NCBI GenBank assembly: GCA_964609385.1
Contig: CAZSSM010000020.1
Span: forward strand, 1 to 64,000
Source: CAZSSM01 sp964609385
Lineage (GTDB): Bacteria > Planctomycetota > Planctomycetia > Isosphaerales > Isosphaeraceae
Reading direction: 5' to 3'
DNA length: 64,000 nucleotides
Shown here piece by piece: positions 9,118-17,618 of the stretch. The translations under genes and the position numbers were made by a program. The notes beneath the pieces are model-generated. The model had not been told where the DNA came from, did not search any database, and was given only the letters and a program-made list of their open reading frames with translations. Each line of letters opens with the position of its first letter. Within the stretch, counting starts at the first letter, position 1.

Positions 9118-9708
9118 TTAGCCGTTGCGTCGGCGACGGACCGCCCAGGCCCCGAGGCCGACCCCACCCAAACCGGCCAAGGCAAGGCTCGAAGGCTCGG
9201 GGACCGCCAAGGTCAGCGAGGCAAACGAGACGATAGCGTCGTCCTGGTAGGTCATCGGCACCTCGCCGAACGTGCCGCCGCTGTAGATCCCGAGGATCTC
9301 ATCGCTGGTGTAGAAGTCGAGCAGTTCGAGGGTCACCACGTGAAACTCCCCGACGGGCAGGATGCTCAGATCCTGAATCTCGGGCGTGACGATCCCGGGC
9401 AAACCGTCGATCGCGACCGTGTCGGTCGTGATGAACGAATCGCGAGGCGTCAAATGCAGGACCAACTCCGCCGAGATGAGGTCGCCGCCGGGGAAGGTGC
9501 CGAAGTCCGGGTCGCCCGAGAAGTCGAACGTCCAAGTCGTTGACTCATCGAGCCCATTGCCGGTCCCATTGATCGTGAAATCGCCGTTGGCCCCGCCACT
9601 TGCAGGGGTCAACGATCCGGTCGCTGTATCCATAACCGTGCTCGCATGGCTGGAGGCGGCAGCCACCACTACGACCAAGACGATCGGGGCTATCGCGCGT
9701 CCGTTCAT
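9118..9708 (-). CDS. PEP-CTERM sorting domain protein
   Basis: A 196-residue secreted protein. It has an N-terminal signal peptide (hydrophobic IAPIVLVVVVAAASSHA) and a classic C-terminal PEP-CTERM signal: VPEPSSLALAGLGG, a hydrophobic stretch, then RRRRNG. Exosortase is the known processing enzyme; none is visible in this window. The middle is beta-rich, with STTWTFDFSGDPDFG and a run around LDFYTSDEILGIYSGGTFG, and has no domain I can name. It is single, minus strand, and separated from cimA by a short gap. Confidence 0.85.
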   Translation of the reverse strand: MNGRAIAPIVLVVVVAAASSHASTVMDTATGSLTPASGGANGDFTINGTGNGLDESTTWTFDFSGDPDFGTFPGGDLISAELVLHLTPRDSFITTDTVAIDGLPGIVTPEIQDLSILPVGEFHVVTLELLDFYTSDEILGIYSGGTFGEVPMTYQDDAIVSFASLTLAVPEPSSLALAGLGGVGLGAWAVRRRRNG

Positions 9709-10197
9709 CGCTTATCCTGGTAACGAATATTTGAAAAACATCCCGAGATCGCCTCGGGGATCAACGCGGGCGAAAGGACGGTCGCAGGATAACACTCACG
9801 CAATGGGGCTGACAACAAGTCGATGCCATTGAATTTGGATCGGTCATGATCCTGGAACTGAGATGGGTTGCGATATCCCCGCCCCCATTCTTAACCTGGC
9901 AACCCAAATCGAATCGAGCCGGTTTGCCCGGGCAAAATCCGCCTTATATAGCATTAGAGTAGCCGAATCCCTCCGACCTTCATCGCCAGGGCATCCGTCC
10001 CCATGCTTCGGAGAAACAACCATCAGATGATGCTTTTCGGCAACGTACGACCGCGACGATGGTCTTGCTGTGGAACCTCGATGGCCCGACGATTGCACCC
10101 GATGTCGGGGACCCACGAATCGTCAGCGGTTCGTCGGTATTCGATCCCCAACACGTTTCCGTGAGAGACCAAGAAGAAGAGCCAAGGAGTCCGGGCA
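9709..10197. other. Divergent spacer with no gene seen
   Basis: About 490 bp between divergent genes, locally AT-richer than the surroundings (for example around 9930-9960). It should hold both promoters. A ribosome binding site AAGGAG at 10184-10189 serves the glycosylase-family gene downstream. Confidence 0.5.
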
Positions 10198-10908
10198 ATG
10201 CGGAGTTTCGAGGATCTGGTGGCGGCGGTTCGGATTGAGGCCGAGTCGTCGCCGTTCCCGATCGACGAGCCGGTCTATCAATCCAATGGGTTCGAGAGCC
10301 CGACCGAACCGGTCCTCTGCGCCGGGTCGCTGGAGGCCCCCTTGGCCGTGCTGGGGCGCGATTTAGGCAAAGACGAGGTGGCGGCCCGGCAACCGCTCAT
10401 CGGCGCGGGGGGTCGGTTGGTCCGCGAGGGGGTCCATCGCGCTCGGATCGGCCCGCCGCCCTCCAAAGCCCAGGACAAGACCCTTGAAGCGGTCCTCGAC
10501 CACGTCCTGCTGACCAACACCGTCCCCTACAAGCCGCCGGGCAATAAGGCCTATCCCGAGCGGGTCAAGGCCCGGTTCCGCCCCTTCGTCGCCGAACTGC
10601 TGGCCGTCCACAGCCGAGCCTCGGCGGTCATCACCCTGGGCACCGAGGCCTTCAAGTGGTTCGCCCCCTACGCCGAGCCCGGCGCGATGGATGCCTTCTG
10701 GGAGCGCGAGGACCGCTACGAGGCCACCCTCGACGTCGAAATCAAGCTCGATGGTCCCGACGGGCCCGTCGCCAAAGGCCTCCGCGTCCTGCCCTTGCCT
10801 CACCCCTCCCCGCTCAATCAGCGCTGGTATGCTCAGTTCCCCGGATTACTCGACAAACGCATGGCTGAGGTTTCGGAATTAATCACTAATAATCGTTATT
10901 CGCTTTAA
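10198..10908 (+). CDS. Uracil-DNA glycosylase superfamily protein
   Basis: A 236-residue protein with the pattern of the UDG superfamily, nearest to families 4/5. The first motif is LGRDLGKDEVAARQPLIGAG, equivalent to the GExPG...GxPFVGxxG strand that binds the flipped base. Then comes LLTNTVPYKPPGNKAYP, equivalent to the xNxxKCRPPGNR strand. Near the C-terminus is LPHPSPLN, the HPS/HPSP motif that inserts into the minor groove. The cysteines that ligate the 4Fe-4S cluster in families 4 and 5 are not evident, so it belongs to a cluster-less branch or has another substrate. The ATG has AAGGAG 8 nt upstream. The role is probably excision of uracil or related damaged bases; substrate is inferred. 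Confidence 0.82.
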   Translation: MRSFEDLVAAVRIEAESSPFPIDEPVYQSNGFESPTEPVLCAGSLEAPLAVLGRDLGKDEVAARQPLIGAGGRLVREGVHRARIGPPPSKAQDKTLEAVLDHVLLTNTVPYKPPGNKAYPERVKARFRPFVAELLAVHSRASAVITLGTEAFKWFAPYAEPGAMDAFWEREDRYEATLDVEIKLDGPDGPVAKGLRVLPLPHPSPLNQRWYAQFPGLLDKRMAEVSELITNNRYSL

Positions 10909-11291
10909 AGCTGTACCAATCGCAGACGAGTGTCGGCCAGACCGAATGTCTTGCCGAGCCGAACGGCGACCAGTCGCTCTCGGGCTGATAGGCGAACCCC
11001 CAGGAGGTGGTGTCGAAGATTTGGCTCAAGCTCACCGTGCGAAAGTAAGCACTGCCACCGTCGACACGGATGCTGTCAATGTAGTAGCACCCATCCGAAC
11101 CCGACGGGATCCTCGGTCCACATCGTCCGTGCGTTTCGCGCAATTCCCAGCACGATCTTTGAAGGAAGCGTGTAGGCAGACGATTTCGCGACCGGGGGCC
11201 GGAGCGCGTCCCTGAACCCGATCGTCTCCAACGAAGGCTCATAATTCGGTTTCGATTTGCTCAACGGTCTCTCCCGACGATCGTCGACCAC
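10886..11291 (-). pseudogene. Possible remnant of a small protein gene
   Basis: Two minus-strand frames look protein-like and would join near 11100. The downstream one reads YYIDSIRVDGGSAYFRTVS, then SWGFAYQPESDW and ends DWYSFKANNDY at 10886; its codons are GC-rich in third positions, as in real genes here. The upstream frame (about 11100-11260) contains TLPSKIVLGIARNARTMW. I recognise no family. It may be a frameshifted small gene or only a coincidence of open frames. Confidence 0.28.
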
Positions 11292-11944
11292 TCCGAGATC
11301 ATCCGGCCAACCCCCTCAACGAGAGCCTTCGAAGAATCCGAATCGCATCGTGGCACATCGTCGACCGGTCGACAAGCCATGCGGGTCCCATCTGCTCGTC
11401 ACCAGGCCGATGCGCCCGCCCTGCTATGCAATCATGCGTGCGGAATCACACCCATGGATCTTCGGCAATTTTTAACATTCGCTAAAGAAACACCTTGTCA
11501 GGGGGATCCGAAATCTCATAAATTACGTTTGCCGGTCGACAGAACTCATTTCCGCTCCGGCCCTTCCCTCAATCTGCTCCGGGCCCTTCCCTCCTGGAGG
11601 AGCTCTGCCGGTCCGCCCTCCTGGCGGACAGGCCCTGAAGCACAAGACGCCCCCCCGATCGCTTCCAGCAGACCGGTTCGGCCCTGGCCGTCACCTCTAC
11701 TGGAAGACGGCGCCGGTCGTTTCCCCGTTCCCGGGCAGGCTGTTTCGGGACTGTCTCTGGGACGATCGGGTTCGATCGTCGTGTCGGCTCAAGGCCGGTG
11801 TGGGACCGTCGCATCCCGGTCGCGGATGCGTCGATCAGCTCAATCGGTGCGTGGGCTTGTCCGTTCCCCCGACCAACCCCTCCGGTCGTTCTAGCTGCCA
11901 AGCCCGACCCGCTGCAACGGGGGTCGCATGCCGAGGTCTTTCCG
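10909..11944. other. Spacer of about 1 kb with one perfect hairpin
   Basis: Apart from the possible remnant at its left end, no gene is supported. The stretch from about 11440 to 11530 is AT-rich; from 11550 it is GC-rich, with repeated CGGGCCCTTCCCTC-like text. At 11611-11629 there is a perfect 7-bp stem (GTCCGCC, 5-nt loop, GGCGGAC). Confidence 0.45.
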
Positions 11945-12475
11945 ATGCGTAAACCACAGATGGTGACCGATCGTGAACTCGACATCCTGAAGGTGCTCTG
12001 GACCCGAGGTCGGGCCAGCGTGCGACAGGTCCAGAGCGACCTCAACACGCAGGAACCCGAGTCCCCGGTCGCCTACAGCACCGTCCAGACGCTCCTCAAC
12101 ATCATGGAGGAGCGTAAAGGATTGGTCGATCACACCGTCGAAGGGCGTACCTTCGTCTACAAGCCGATTCACCCGTCGCAGGCCACCATCCGGGACCTGA
12201 CCACCCGGTTCGTCGATCGGGTCTTCGATGGCGACCTGGCCCGTGCTCTGACCGCCCTGATCCAAGCCAACTGCCCCACCCCCGAGCAGGTCAGTCAACT
12301 GCATCAGGCGCTGGACCACGCCCAGTCGACCTGCTGCCAGGACGACGGTGCTGACACCGGCACGTCGAACTACGAGGCGATCAATGGGAACGGGCTCAAT
12401 GGGAACGGCACGCATGCCGGCCCCATCAGCTCCTCCGAGGCCAGCCCCGGACCGATAGCCCACGGAACCACCTGA
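11945..12475 (+). CDS. BlaI/MecI-family transcriptional repressor
   Basis: A 176-residue regulator. Residues 7-80 are a BlaI winged helix: TDRELDILKVLWTRGRASVRQVQ, then VAYSTVQTLLNIMEERKGLVDH and GRTFVYKP. The following helices are the dimerisation region; in BlaI/MecI proteins a partner metalloprotease (BlaR1/MecR1, M56) cleaves here. No M56 gene is adjacent, so this is an orphan. The tail from about residue 130 is low-complexity, with the near repeat NGNGLNGNG, and absent from classical BlaI. I chose the ATG at 11945 (GAGG 8 nt upstream); the frame is open upstream but looks non-coding. It probably represses its own promoter and perhaps distant genes. Confidence 0.88.
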   Translation: MRKPQMVTDRELDILKVLWTRGRASVRQVQSDLNTQEPESPVAYSTVQTLLNIMEERKGLVDHTVEGRTFVYKPIHPSQATIRDLTTRFVDRVFDGDLARALTALIQANCPTPEQVSQLHQALDHAQSTCCQDDGADTGTSNYEAINGNGLNGNGTHAGPISSSEASPGPIAHGTT

Positions 12476-12763
12476 AAGGCTCTCAGGGGCAACCCCCTTT
12501 GAAGCCGCCGAAGGTATGACGCGCCTCGGTGCGTAGGCCTGGGCCGATTCTTTGGCCTCCTTGAGAGGTCCGGATCGCACAGATCCCTCAACAGTCGAAG
12601 GCTCTCCGGGGCCCGGACTCGTCACCCGGGATGGTTTGGCCGAGATCCCGGACCACCCTCGATGATGGTGGTCCCGACTCGGCGCCCGTATGATGGTCCC
12701 CGAGTGACGGGTCCGGCATGGTCCCGTCCAACCCATCGACGCGACCATCGAGCGGGGGCCGAC

Positions 12764-13873
12764 ATGACAACCGATCGACGACCGGCCACAGGTGGAGACA
12801 GGTCACCAAGCCGTCGAACCTTTCTGGGCCGAACCCTCGGCGCCGGCGCGGCCGTAGCGGCGCTACCGAGTTTGCTAGGGATGCGACGGACCACCGACGC
12901 ATCGCGACCCGTTGTCGGCTCGGGCGACTTCGCCTACGAGTGCGACCACCAATGGGGTCAGATCCCCGACTCGATCGCCTGGTACGAAACCCATGGCGTG
13001 GCCGTCGACCGCGACGGCTTGATCTACGTGACCCATCGCGCCGGCAACCGCAAGCCCAGCACGCCGGCGATGGCCCAGGACACCATGGTCGTCTTCGACC
13101 CCGACGGACGGTTCGTCCGCTCCTTCGGCAAGGAGTATCATGGTGGTGGGCATGGAATCGACATCCGTGACGAGGGCGGCCAGCAGTACCTCTATCTCAG
13201 CTTCATGCAGCCGGTCAACCTGGTCGTGAAGACCGACCTTCGCGGCGAAGTCGTCTGGACGAAAGGTCGGCCGACCGAACCGGGCGTCTACGACGATCCC
13301 GAAGCGCCCTTCCACCCGACCAACGTCGCCTTCGCCCCCGACGGAGGCTTCTATATCGGGGACGGTTACGGATCGTATTACATCCACCAGTATGACGAGA
13401 AGGCCGAGTGGGTCCGGACCTTCGGCGGTCGGGGGACCGAGCCGGGCCGGTTCCGGACGCCGCACGGGCTCTGGCTGGACGACCGGGAGGGCCGCGACCC
13501 CGCGCTGGTCGTCGCCGACCGGGCCAACGCGCGGCTGCAGTACCTCGCGCTCGACGGGCGCCCGCAGAGCCTGCTCGACGAGGTGAGTTTCCCCGCCCAC
13601 TTCGACATCCGTGACGACGTCCTATTGGTGCCCGACCTGCATGCGCGGATCTCCTTGTTCGACCGCAACAACAACGTCCTCACCCACCTGGGCGACGACC
13701 CGGCCTGGACCGCTGAGGTGCTCGACGGCTTCCAGGTTCGCCGACAGCCCGAGCGCTGGCGACCCGGGCGGTTCGTCCACCCGCACGACGCCTGCTTCGA
13801 CGAACTCGGCAACATCTACGTCGCCGAATGGGTCGCCACCGGCCGACTCTCCAAGCTCCGCAAGCTGGCCTGA
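12764..13873 (+). CDS. Tat-exported NHL/six-bladed propeller protein
   Basis: A 369-residue exported protein. It begins with a twin-arginine signal (SRRTFLGRTLGAGAAVAALP, about residues 15-34). The rest is a beta-propeller of NHL type: repeated blades with the form GVAVDRDGLIYVTHR, VVFDPDGRFVRSFG, VAFAPDGGFYIGDGYGS, GLWLDDREG plus VVADRANARLQ, and HDACFDELGNIYVAEWV. Peptidyl-alpha-hydroxyglycine lyase-like proteins share this pattern, and automated annotation often uses that name, but catalytic residues cannot be judged by eye. The ATG is preceded by a G-rich stretch. It lies 90 bp before the DUF1080 gene on the same strand, so the two probably form a unit, as in many planctomycete secreted-enzyme loci. 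Confidence 0.82.
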   Translation: MTTDRRPATGGDRSPSRRTFLGRTLGAGAAVAALPSLLGMRRTTDASRPVVGSGDFAYECDHQWGQIPDSIAWYETHGVAVDRDGLIYVTHRAGNRKPSTPAMAQDTMVVFDPDGRFVRSFGKEYHGGGHGIDIRDEGGQQYLYLSFMQPVNLVVKTDLRGEVVWTKGRPTEPGVYDDPEAPFHPTNVAFAPDGGFYIGDGYGSYYIHQYDEKAEWVRTFGGRGTEPGRFRTPHGLWLDDREGRDPALVVADRANARLQYLALDGRPQSLLDEVSFPAHFDIRDDVLLVPDLHARISLFDRNNNVLTHLGDDPAWTAEVLDGFQVRRQPERWRPGRFVHPHDACFDELGNIYVAEWVATGRLSKLRKLA

Positions 13874-13963
13874 ACGAACACCCCCGTTGTCCCTCGTCCG
13901 ACATCCGGATCCCTCGCGTTCCGAGAGCATCCCGACTGAGATTCATCTCTGGAGATCTTCAAC

Positions 13964-14677
13964 ATGTTCACGATCATGACAACCGCATGGCTTTCGTTGA
14001 CCCTCGCGCTGCCAGCAGCGTCGCAGGAGGATACGTCCTCGTCGGCGACGATCGACGGGACCGGCCCGGGCTGGGTTACCTTGGGCGCCGACGACTTCGT
14101 CAACGTCAATTGCGACGACGAGACCTGGGCCTGGGAGGGCTCGACGGCGCACTGCAATGGCCAACCGATCGGTGTGATCCGCTCTCGGGCGACCTACACC
14201 AACTTCGAGTTGGTTGCCGAATGGCGACACCTGAAGCCGGCGGGCAACTCGGGCATCTTCCTCTGGGCGCCGGAGCGTCCGCTGTTCGACCTCGAACCCG
14301 GCCAGTTGCCCCACGGCATCGAGTGCCAGGTGCTCGACCTGGCCTACGCGACCCAGTACACCGAGCGGACCGGCAAGGAGCCTGACTGGTTCACCTGTCA
14401 CGGCGACGTCTTCCCGGTCGGCGACTCGACAATGACCCCGTTCGCGCCAGTGTCTCCCAACGGGTCGCGGAGCTTCCCCAGCGAGGACCGGACCCGCGCC
14501 ACGCCGGCCTGGAACCACTATTACATCCGCGCCATCAACGGCGAGGTCCGACTCTGGGTCAACGGCGTGGAGGTCTCCGGCGGCACCGACTGCCAACCGG
14601 CCACCGGCTACCTCTGCCTGGAGTCGGAGGGCTCACCAGTCGACTTCCGCAACATCCGGATCCGCCTCCTGCCCTGA
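13964..14677 (+). CDS. Secreted DUF1080 (3-keto-disaccharide hydrolase-like) protein
   Basis: A 237-residue protein with a short signal peptide (MTTAWLSLTLALPAASQ) followed by a single DUF1080 domain, a concanavalin-like jelly roll. Supporting segments are the expected strands YTNFELVAEWRHLKPAGNSGIFLW, GIECQVLDLAYA, NHYYIRAINGEVRLWVNGVEV and a final DFRNIRIRLLP. The GNSGI(F/Y) motif is the best family marker. DUF1080 members include 3-keto-glycoside hydrolases and are heavily expanded in planctomycetes; the glycan acted on here is unknown. GGAG lies 9 nt before the ATG. It is probably cotranscribed with the NHL gene upstream. Its end overlaps by about 45 bp the end of a broken, oppositely oriented DUF429 gene. 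Confidence 0.9.
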   Translation: MFTIMTTAWLSLTLALPAASQEDTSSSATIDGTGPGWVTLGADDFVNVNCDDETWAWEGSTAHCNGQPIGVIRSRATYTNFELVAEWRHLKPAGNSGIFLWAPERPLFDLEPGQLPHGIECQVLDLAYATQYTERTGKEPDWFTCHGDVFPVGDSTMTPFAPVSPNGSRSFPSEDRTRATPAWNHYYIRAINGEVRLWVNGVEVSGGTDCQPATGYLCLESEGSPVDFRNIRIRLLP

Positions 14678-15332
14678 TCGCTCCGACCCCACACGCCAGA
14701 GCCGGACCGTCAGCGAACAGACGATGGCATCGATTTGATGTTCGTCGGCGTACTGGCGGTCCAGGCCCGGCACCCAGGGCTTCCACGCGTCAGATCCGCC
14801 AACGGCCGGCAACGGTCTGTTTGCCCGCGCAGGGCAGGCCGAGCATCCGCAGCGTGGCGTGCGGATAGACCTCCAGCGGCGATTGGCCGCGGCCCCAGAG
14901 CAGGTCGGCGATCCGCTCGTCCCGACGCGCTGGGACCTTGACCAGGTTCGTAGCCAGGATCGGCCCCCGACGCACCAGCTCGCGCTCTGAGGATCGGTTC
15001 CGCATGCCCGGGTCGACCCGGCAACGGCAGTCGTCGTCCAGGCAGCAGCGGCCGCACGGTCGTGTCAACGACCCGTTGATCGCCAACTTCCCTCGGGGGC
15101 CGACCGCCCCGACCCAGCCCAACACCTCCTCGTCCCCGAGGGCCCGCTCTAGCACGACGAGCCGCCTCCCGTGCAGGATCGCCACGCCCAAAGGCCGATG
15201 CTCCACCCCGGCCAAGTCGATCCCCACGCAGAGCCCGACCACGGTCCCGAGCCACGAACGGACCTCGGTCCCCGAGGACTGAGGCCGACACCGCGCCATC
15301 CGTGTCCAACGATCACCTCTCCCAAACCTCAC
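14633..15332 (-). pseudogene. DUF429 family protein, single frameshift
   Basis: The main frame (15332 down to 14790) reads VVGLCVGIDLAGVEHRPLGVA, then a Cys-rich CGRCCLDDDCRCR, and SPLEVYPHATLRMLGLP, all typical of DUF429, an RNase H-like fold family of unknown function. It stops early at 14790 after AGRWRI. Skipping one base there opens a frame continuing DAWKPWVPGLDRQYADEHQIDAIVC, which is the expected DUF429 C-terminus (DEHxxDA(I/V)xC), and running to a stop at 14633. A one-base insertion near 14789-14792 therefore explains the break. It may be a recent pseudogene or a sequencing error. The true start is uncertain: ATG or GTG codons between 15332 and 15250 are possible. Confidence 0.75.
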
Positions 15333-15736
15333 AAATGTCCACTGAAATCATCATTGTCGATCCGGTCCCGATCCGTCAAGCCCACCCGGATCGGGGATTC
15401 GACGACGCGCGACAAGGGGGAGGTGGGTGAAGAATCGACGGCGTCCCCAAGTCAACGATCTTGAGGACCTAAACTGTCCATGATAGAAGATGGCACAACA
15501 GACAGCCCGACAAAAACCCAAGCAACCTATACAACTAGAATAGTGGCTTCCAGTCAGTGCAAGGCACCTCATTTACCGGGAACCCCCGTGGTTCAATCTC
15601 GATGCTATTCTAATCGGCCTCGACATCTAGGAGAGCAAGGAGACGATATCGGGATCCACTTCGTCTACGGAAGTCAATTGGTCTCGAATGCCCCTAGCGA
15701 TACAATCAAGGCATCAATTCGACAGAAGGCGAGATA
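15333..15736. other. Spacer before the low-GC cassette
   Basis: GC content drops from about 15480 onward and the codon style of the next three genes begins. No gene is supported here. It should contain the cassette promoter. Confidence 0.45.
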
Positions 15737-16408
15737 ATGACCTTACAGATGGAGTCTTCTCAAACGGTGACTCTCGGGTCGTTCAACCCGAAGATCCTAA
15801 CACCGGATTGGCTCGTTTGGAACAGGATCTTGCCTGAAGGTCTCGAGACGAAAGCAGGAATCCAGCTAACGTCATTCACTCAAGGGTTTTCCTTCAGGGC
15901 CGAGAGCATCGAATGGGTCGTCGATGCCGATCGGCTGATCGTTTCCAGTAGGGACCAAAAGGTAGACTGCGGTGAAATTACCTCGAAAATTTTGCGACAG
16001 CTGCCGCACACACCAATAAGAGCGATCGGTCACAACTTCCATTACCTCCTAGGTCTCAATGACATTGATGATAAGTATCGGCCCAGGCTGGGTCATCTTC
16101 AGCCCGAGTTGCCCGACGCGACCTTAACCCAATCCCGTTGGGTTGGGATTTTCGAGATCGGACAGACGAGGCTTGAGGTGACCCTCTCCGAAGGAAGAGA
16201 CAAGGAACTGTCCAACCCATTAGCGATTATGTTTAATTTTCATAGAAACATCGATATACCACATTATACTAGAGCGGAGTCTCCCGAAGACCGGATTGGG
16301 CCCGCGATCCAAGCGGCAGAGCAATTCAAGTCGGATCGCGAAAACTCTTTTAGGCACACAAGCAGTCTTTTCAATTTAACCTATAGCATTGGAGGATCCA
16401 AACCATGA
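15737..16408 (+). CDS. Hypothetical protein, first gene of a low-GC three-gene cassette
   Basis: A 223-residue soluble protein that I do not recognise. It shows an alternating pattern around GFSFRAESIEWVVDADRLIV and the segment LRQLPHTPIRAIGHNFHYLL, and has a charged C-terminal third. There is no signal peptide or membrane segment. Base composition and use of AGA/AGG and ATA codons differ from the surrounding genes, indicating likely transfer. Its stop codon overlaps the next start by 4 bp (ATGA), so it is translationally coupled with the HEAT-like gene. The ribosome binding region is AAGGCGAG before ATG. A beta-rich protein plus a helical-repeat partner and a third small protein is an arrangement seen in accessory cassettes, but I have no evidence for function. 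Confidence 0.65.
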   Translation: MTLQMESSQTVTLGSFNPKILTPDWLVWNRILPEGLETKAGIQLTSFTQGFSFRAESIEWVVDADRLIVSSRDQKVDCGEITSKILRQLPHTPIRAIGHNFHYLLGLNDIDDKYRPRLGHLQPELPDATLTQSRWVGIFEIGQTRLEVTLSEGRDKELSNPLAIMFNFHRNIDIPHYTRAESPEDRIGPAIQAAEQFKSDRENSFRHTSSLFNLTYSIGGSKP

Positions 16409-17064
16409 GCGTCACGGCATCCGACACGATTGGACTGAACAGCACCTCTGTTTCAATTAGGAGACAGAGTGAGCACCTGACTGAGACAACGACACCGAAC
16501 CGCCTTGCCTTCCGAGAATTAGCTAGGAGGTTGGCGTTCTCATCATGCAGAGAGAGGCGTGGACTGATATCTAAAGCAGCAGGACACATCAAATCTTCCC
16601 GGGATCAACCGAAATTTATTAGTATTTTAATTGATGAGTGTATCAATGGCGACCATTCATATTCGATAGACACCGCCGTCGACATACTCGCGAAGTTTGG
16701 CGAGCTCGTGAAGAATGCTGCCATCGAGTTTTTGGTCAACGACTACCCGAGATGTATGGATTCTCACACCCACGAGAGACACCTCCACGACTCTGCGTGG
16801 ACGATTTTGATCAGGGCCCTAGGCGATTCTGGACTACCCAGTTATGACGTCACGTCCCGCCTGCTCCTCTTCTGGCTGGCTGAGAATGGCACACCGATTA
16901 TTCGGGAAGCGGTCGCCTCGGCGCTCGGGGTCGTCGGAGAAAGTGTAGAAACCCAAGTTCTCGAGCAGATCACGGTGATTCTCGAACGGATGAAAACTTC
17001 CGACGAGTATCAATTCGTCAGGCAGACCGCGGAAGACGCTCTGTCTGATCTGGAAGCCCCATGA
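16405..17064 (+). CDS. Hypothetical helical (HEAT-like) protein, second gene of the cassette
   Basis: A 219-residue protein predicted to be mostly helical. Segments such as SIDTAVDILAKFGELVKNAAIEFLV and PIIREAVASALGVVGE followed by VLEQITVILERM resemble HEAT or Armadillo repeats, especially the REAVASALG signature. HEAT proteins usually act as scaffolds. The start has GGAGG about 9 nt upstream and overlaps the previous stop; its own stop overlaps the next ATG (ATGA at 17061-17064). Codon use is AT-shifted like the other two genes. The N-terminal 40 residues are polar and probably disordered. Confidence 0.65.
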   Translation: MSVTASDTIGLNSTSVSIRRQSEHLTETTTPNRLAFRELARRLAFSSCRERRGLISKAAGHIKSSRDQPKFISILIDECINGDHSYSIDTAVDILAKFGELVKNAAIEFLVNDYPRCMDSHTHERHLHDSAWTILIRALGDSGLPSYDVTSRLLLFWLAENGTPIIREAVASALGVVGESVETQVLEQITVILERMKTSDEYQFVRQTAEDALSDLEAP

Positions 17065-17608
17065 TTGCACCCGCGACTCCGGACAGGCCAACCTTCGTCG
17101 AGCTGTCCCGCAATAGCAAGCACGTTTACCTTCGCAAAATCGACAAATTATCCGATTGGTCCGACCAGATTGATGATGCTCTCGAGAAGGTCGCGGACAT
17201 CATCTTCAGGTCGGGCCAGGACGGAGCAGTAAGCGTGTTCCGCGTTGCATCCGAGACGATCTGTCCTATGTCATTGCGGGCATCAACGGGGGACGAGACC
17301 CCAGGGGCAAACCAGCTAAGGAAATCACTTTCATATCCATTTCCGAGCAAGAGATCTCGGCTTGCGGAATCCAACTCGTCTACTCCGACGCGACGACCAA
17401 ATGCACCGCCGCCAACGCGCTTCACTACGACTTGAAGTCAGATAGAGAGAGAATCGTCGAACTCTGTGAAGTACTGAAGCGAAACGGGTGCCGAGCAGTC
17501 AGCTTCACGAAGAGCCGGGTCGGGATAATCTTGCCCGCCCTGGAAACCCTCGGCTGCCTGGCGTTTGAGGACTCCGAGGAGTGTCGTAACTCGCTATGCC
17601 AGCCGTAA
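17061..17608 (+). pseudogene. Hypothetical protein, third gene of the cassette, frameshifted
   Basis: The ATG frame reads as real protein through KHVYLRKIDKLSDWSDQIDDA and DGAVSVFRVASE, then turns into low-complexity text. From about 17252 another frame carries a coherent continuation: RDDLSYVIAGINGGRDPRGK, EITFISISEQEISACGIQLV, HYDLKSDRERIVELCEVLKR and CLAFEDSEECRNSLCQP, ending at 17606-17608. Joining the two gives about 182 residues in line with the neighbouring gene sizes. One missing base between roughly 17225 and 17255 explains it. I do not recognise the family. Whether this is a real lesion or a sequencing error cannot be told from one sequence. Confidence 0.6.
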
Positions 17609-17618
17609 CCTCCCTGTC

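Noticed and set aside
7614..9236. A 540-codon plus-strand open frame
   Set aside because: It is antisense to cimA, whose motifs are intact; the protein is a mirror of GC-rich codons.
15585..15605. GGTTCAATCTC, resembling a tRNA T-loop
   Set aside because: The flanking bases do not form a T-stem, and no anticodon arm or acceptor stem can be paired around it.
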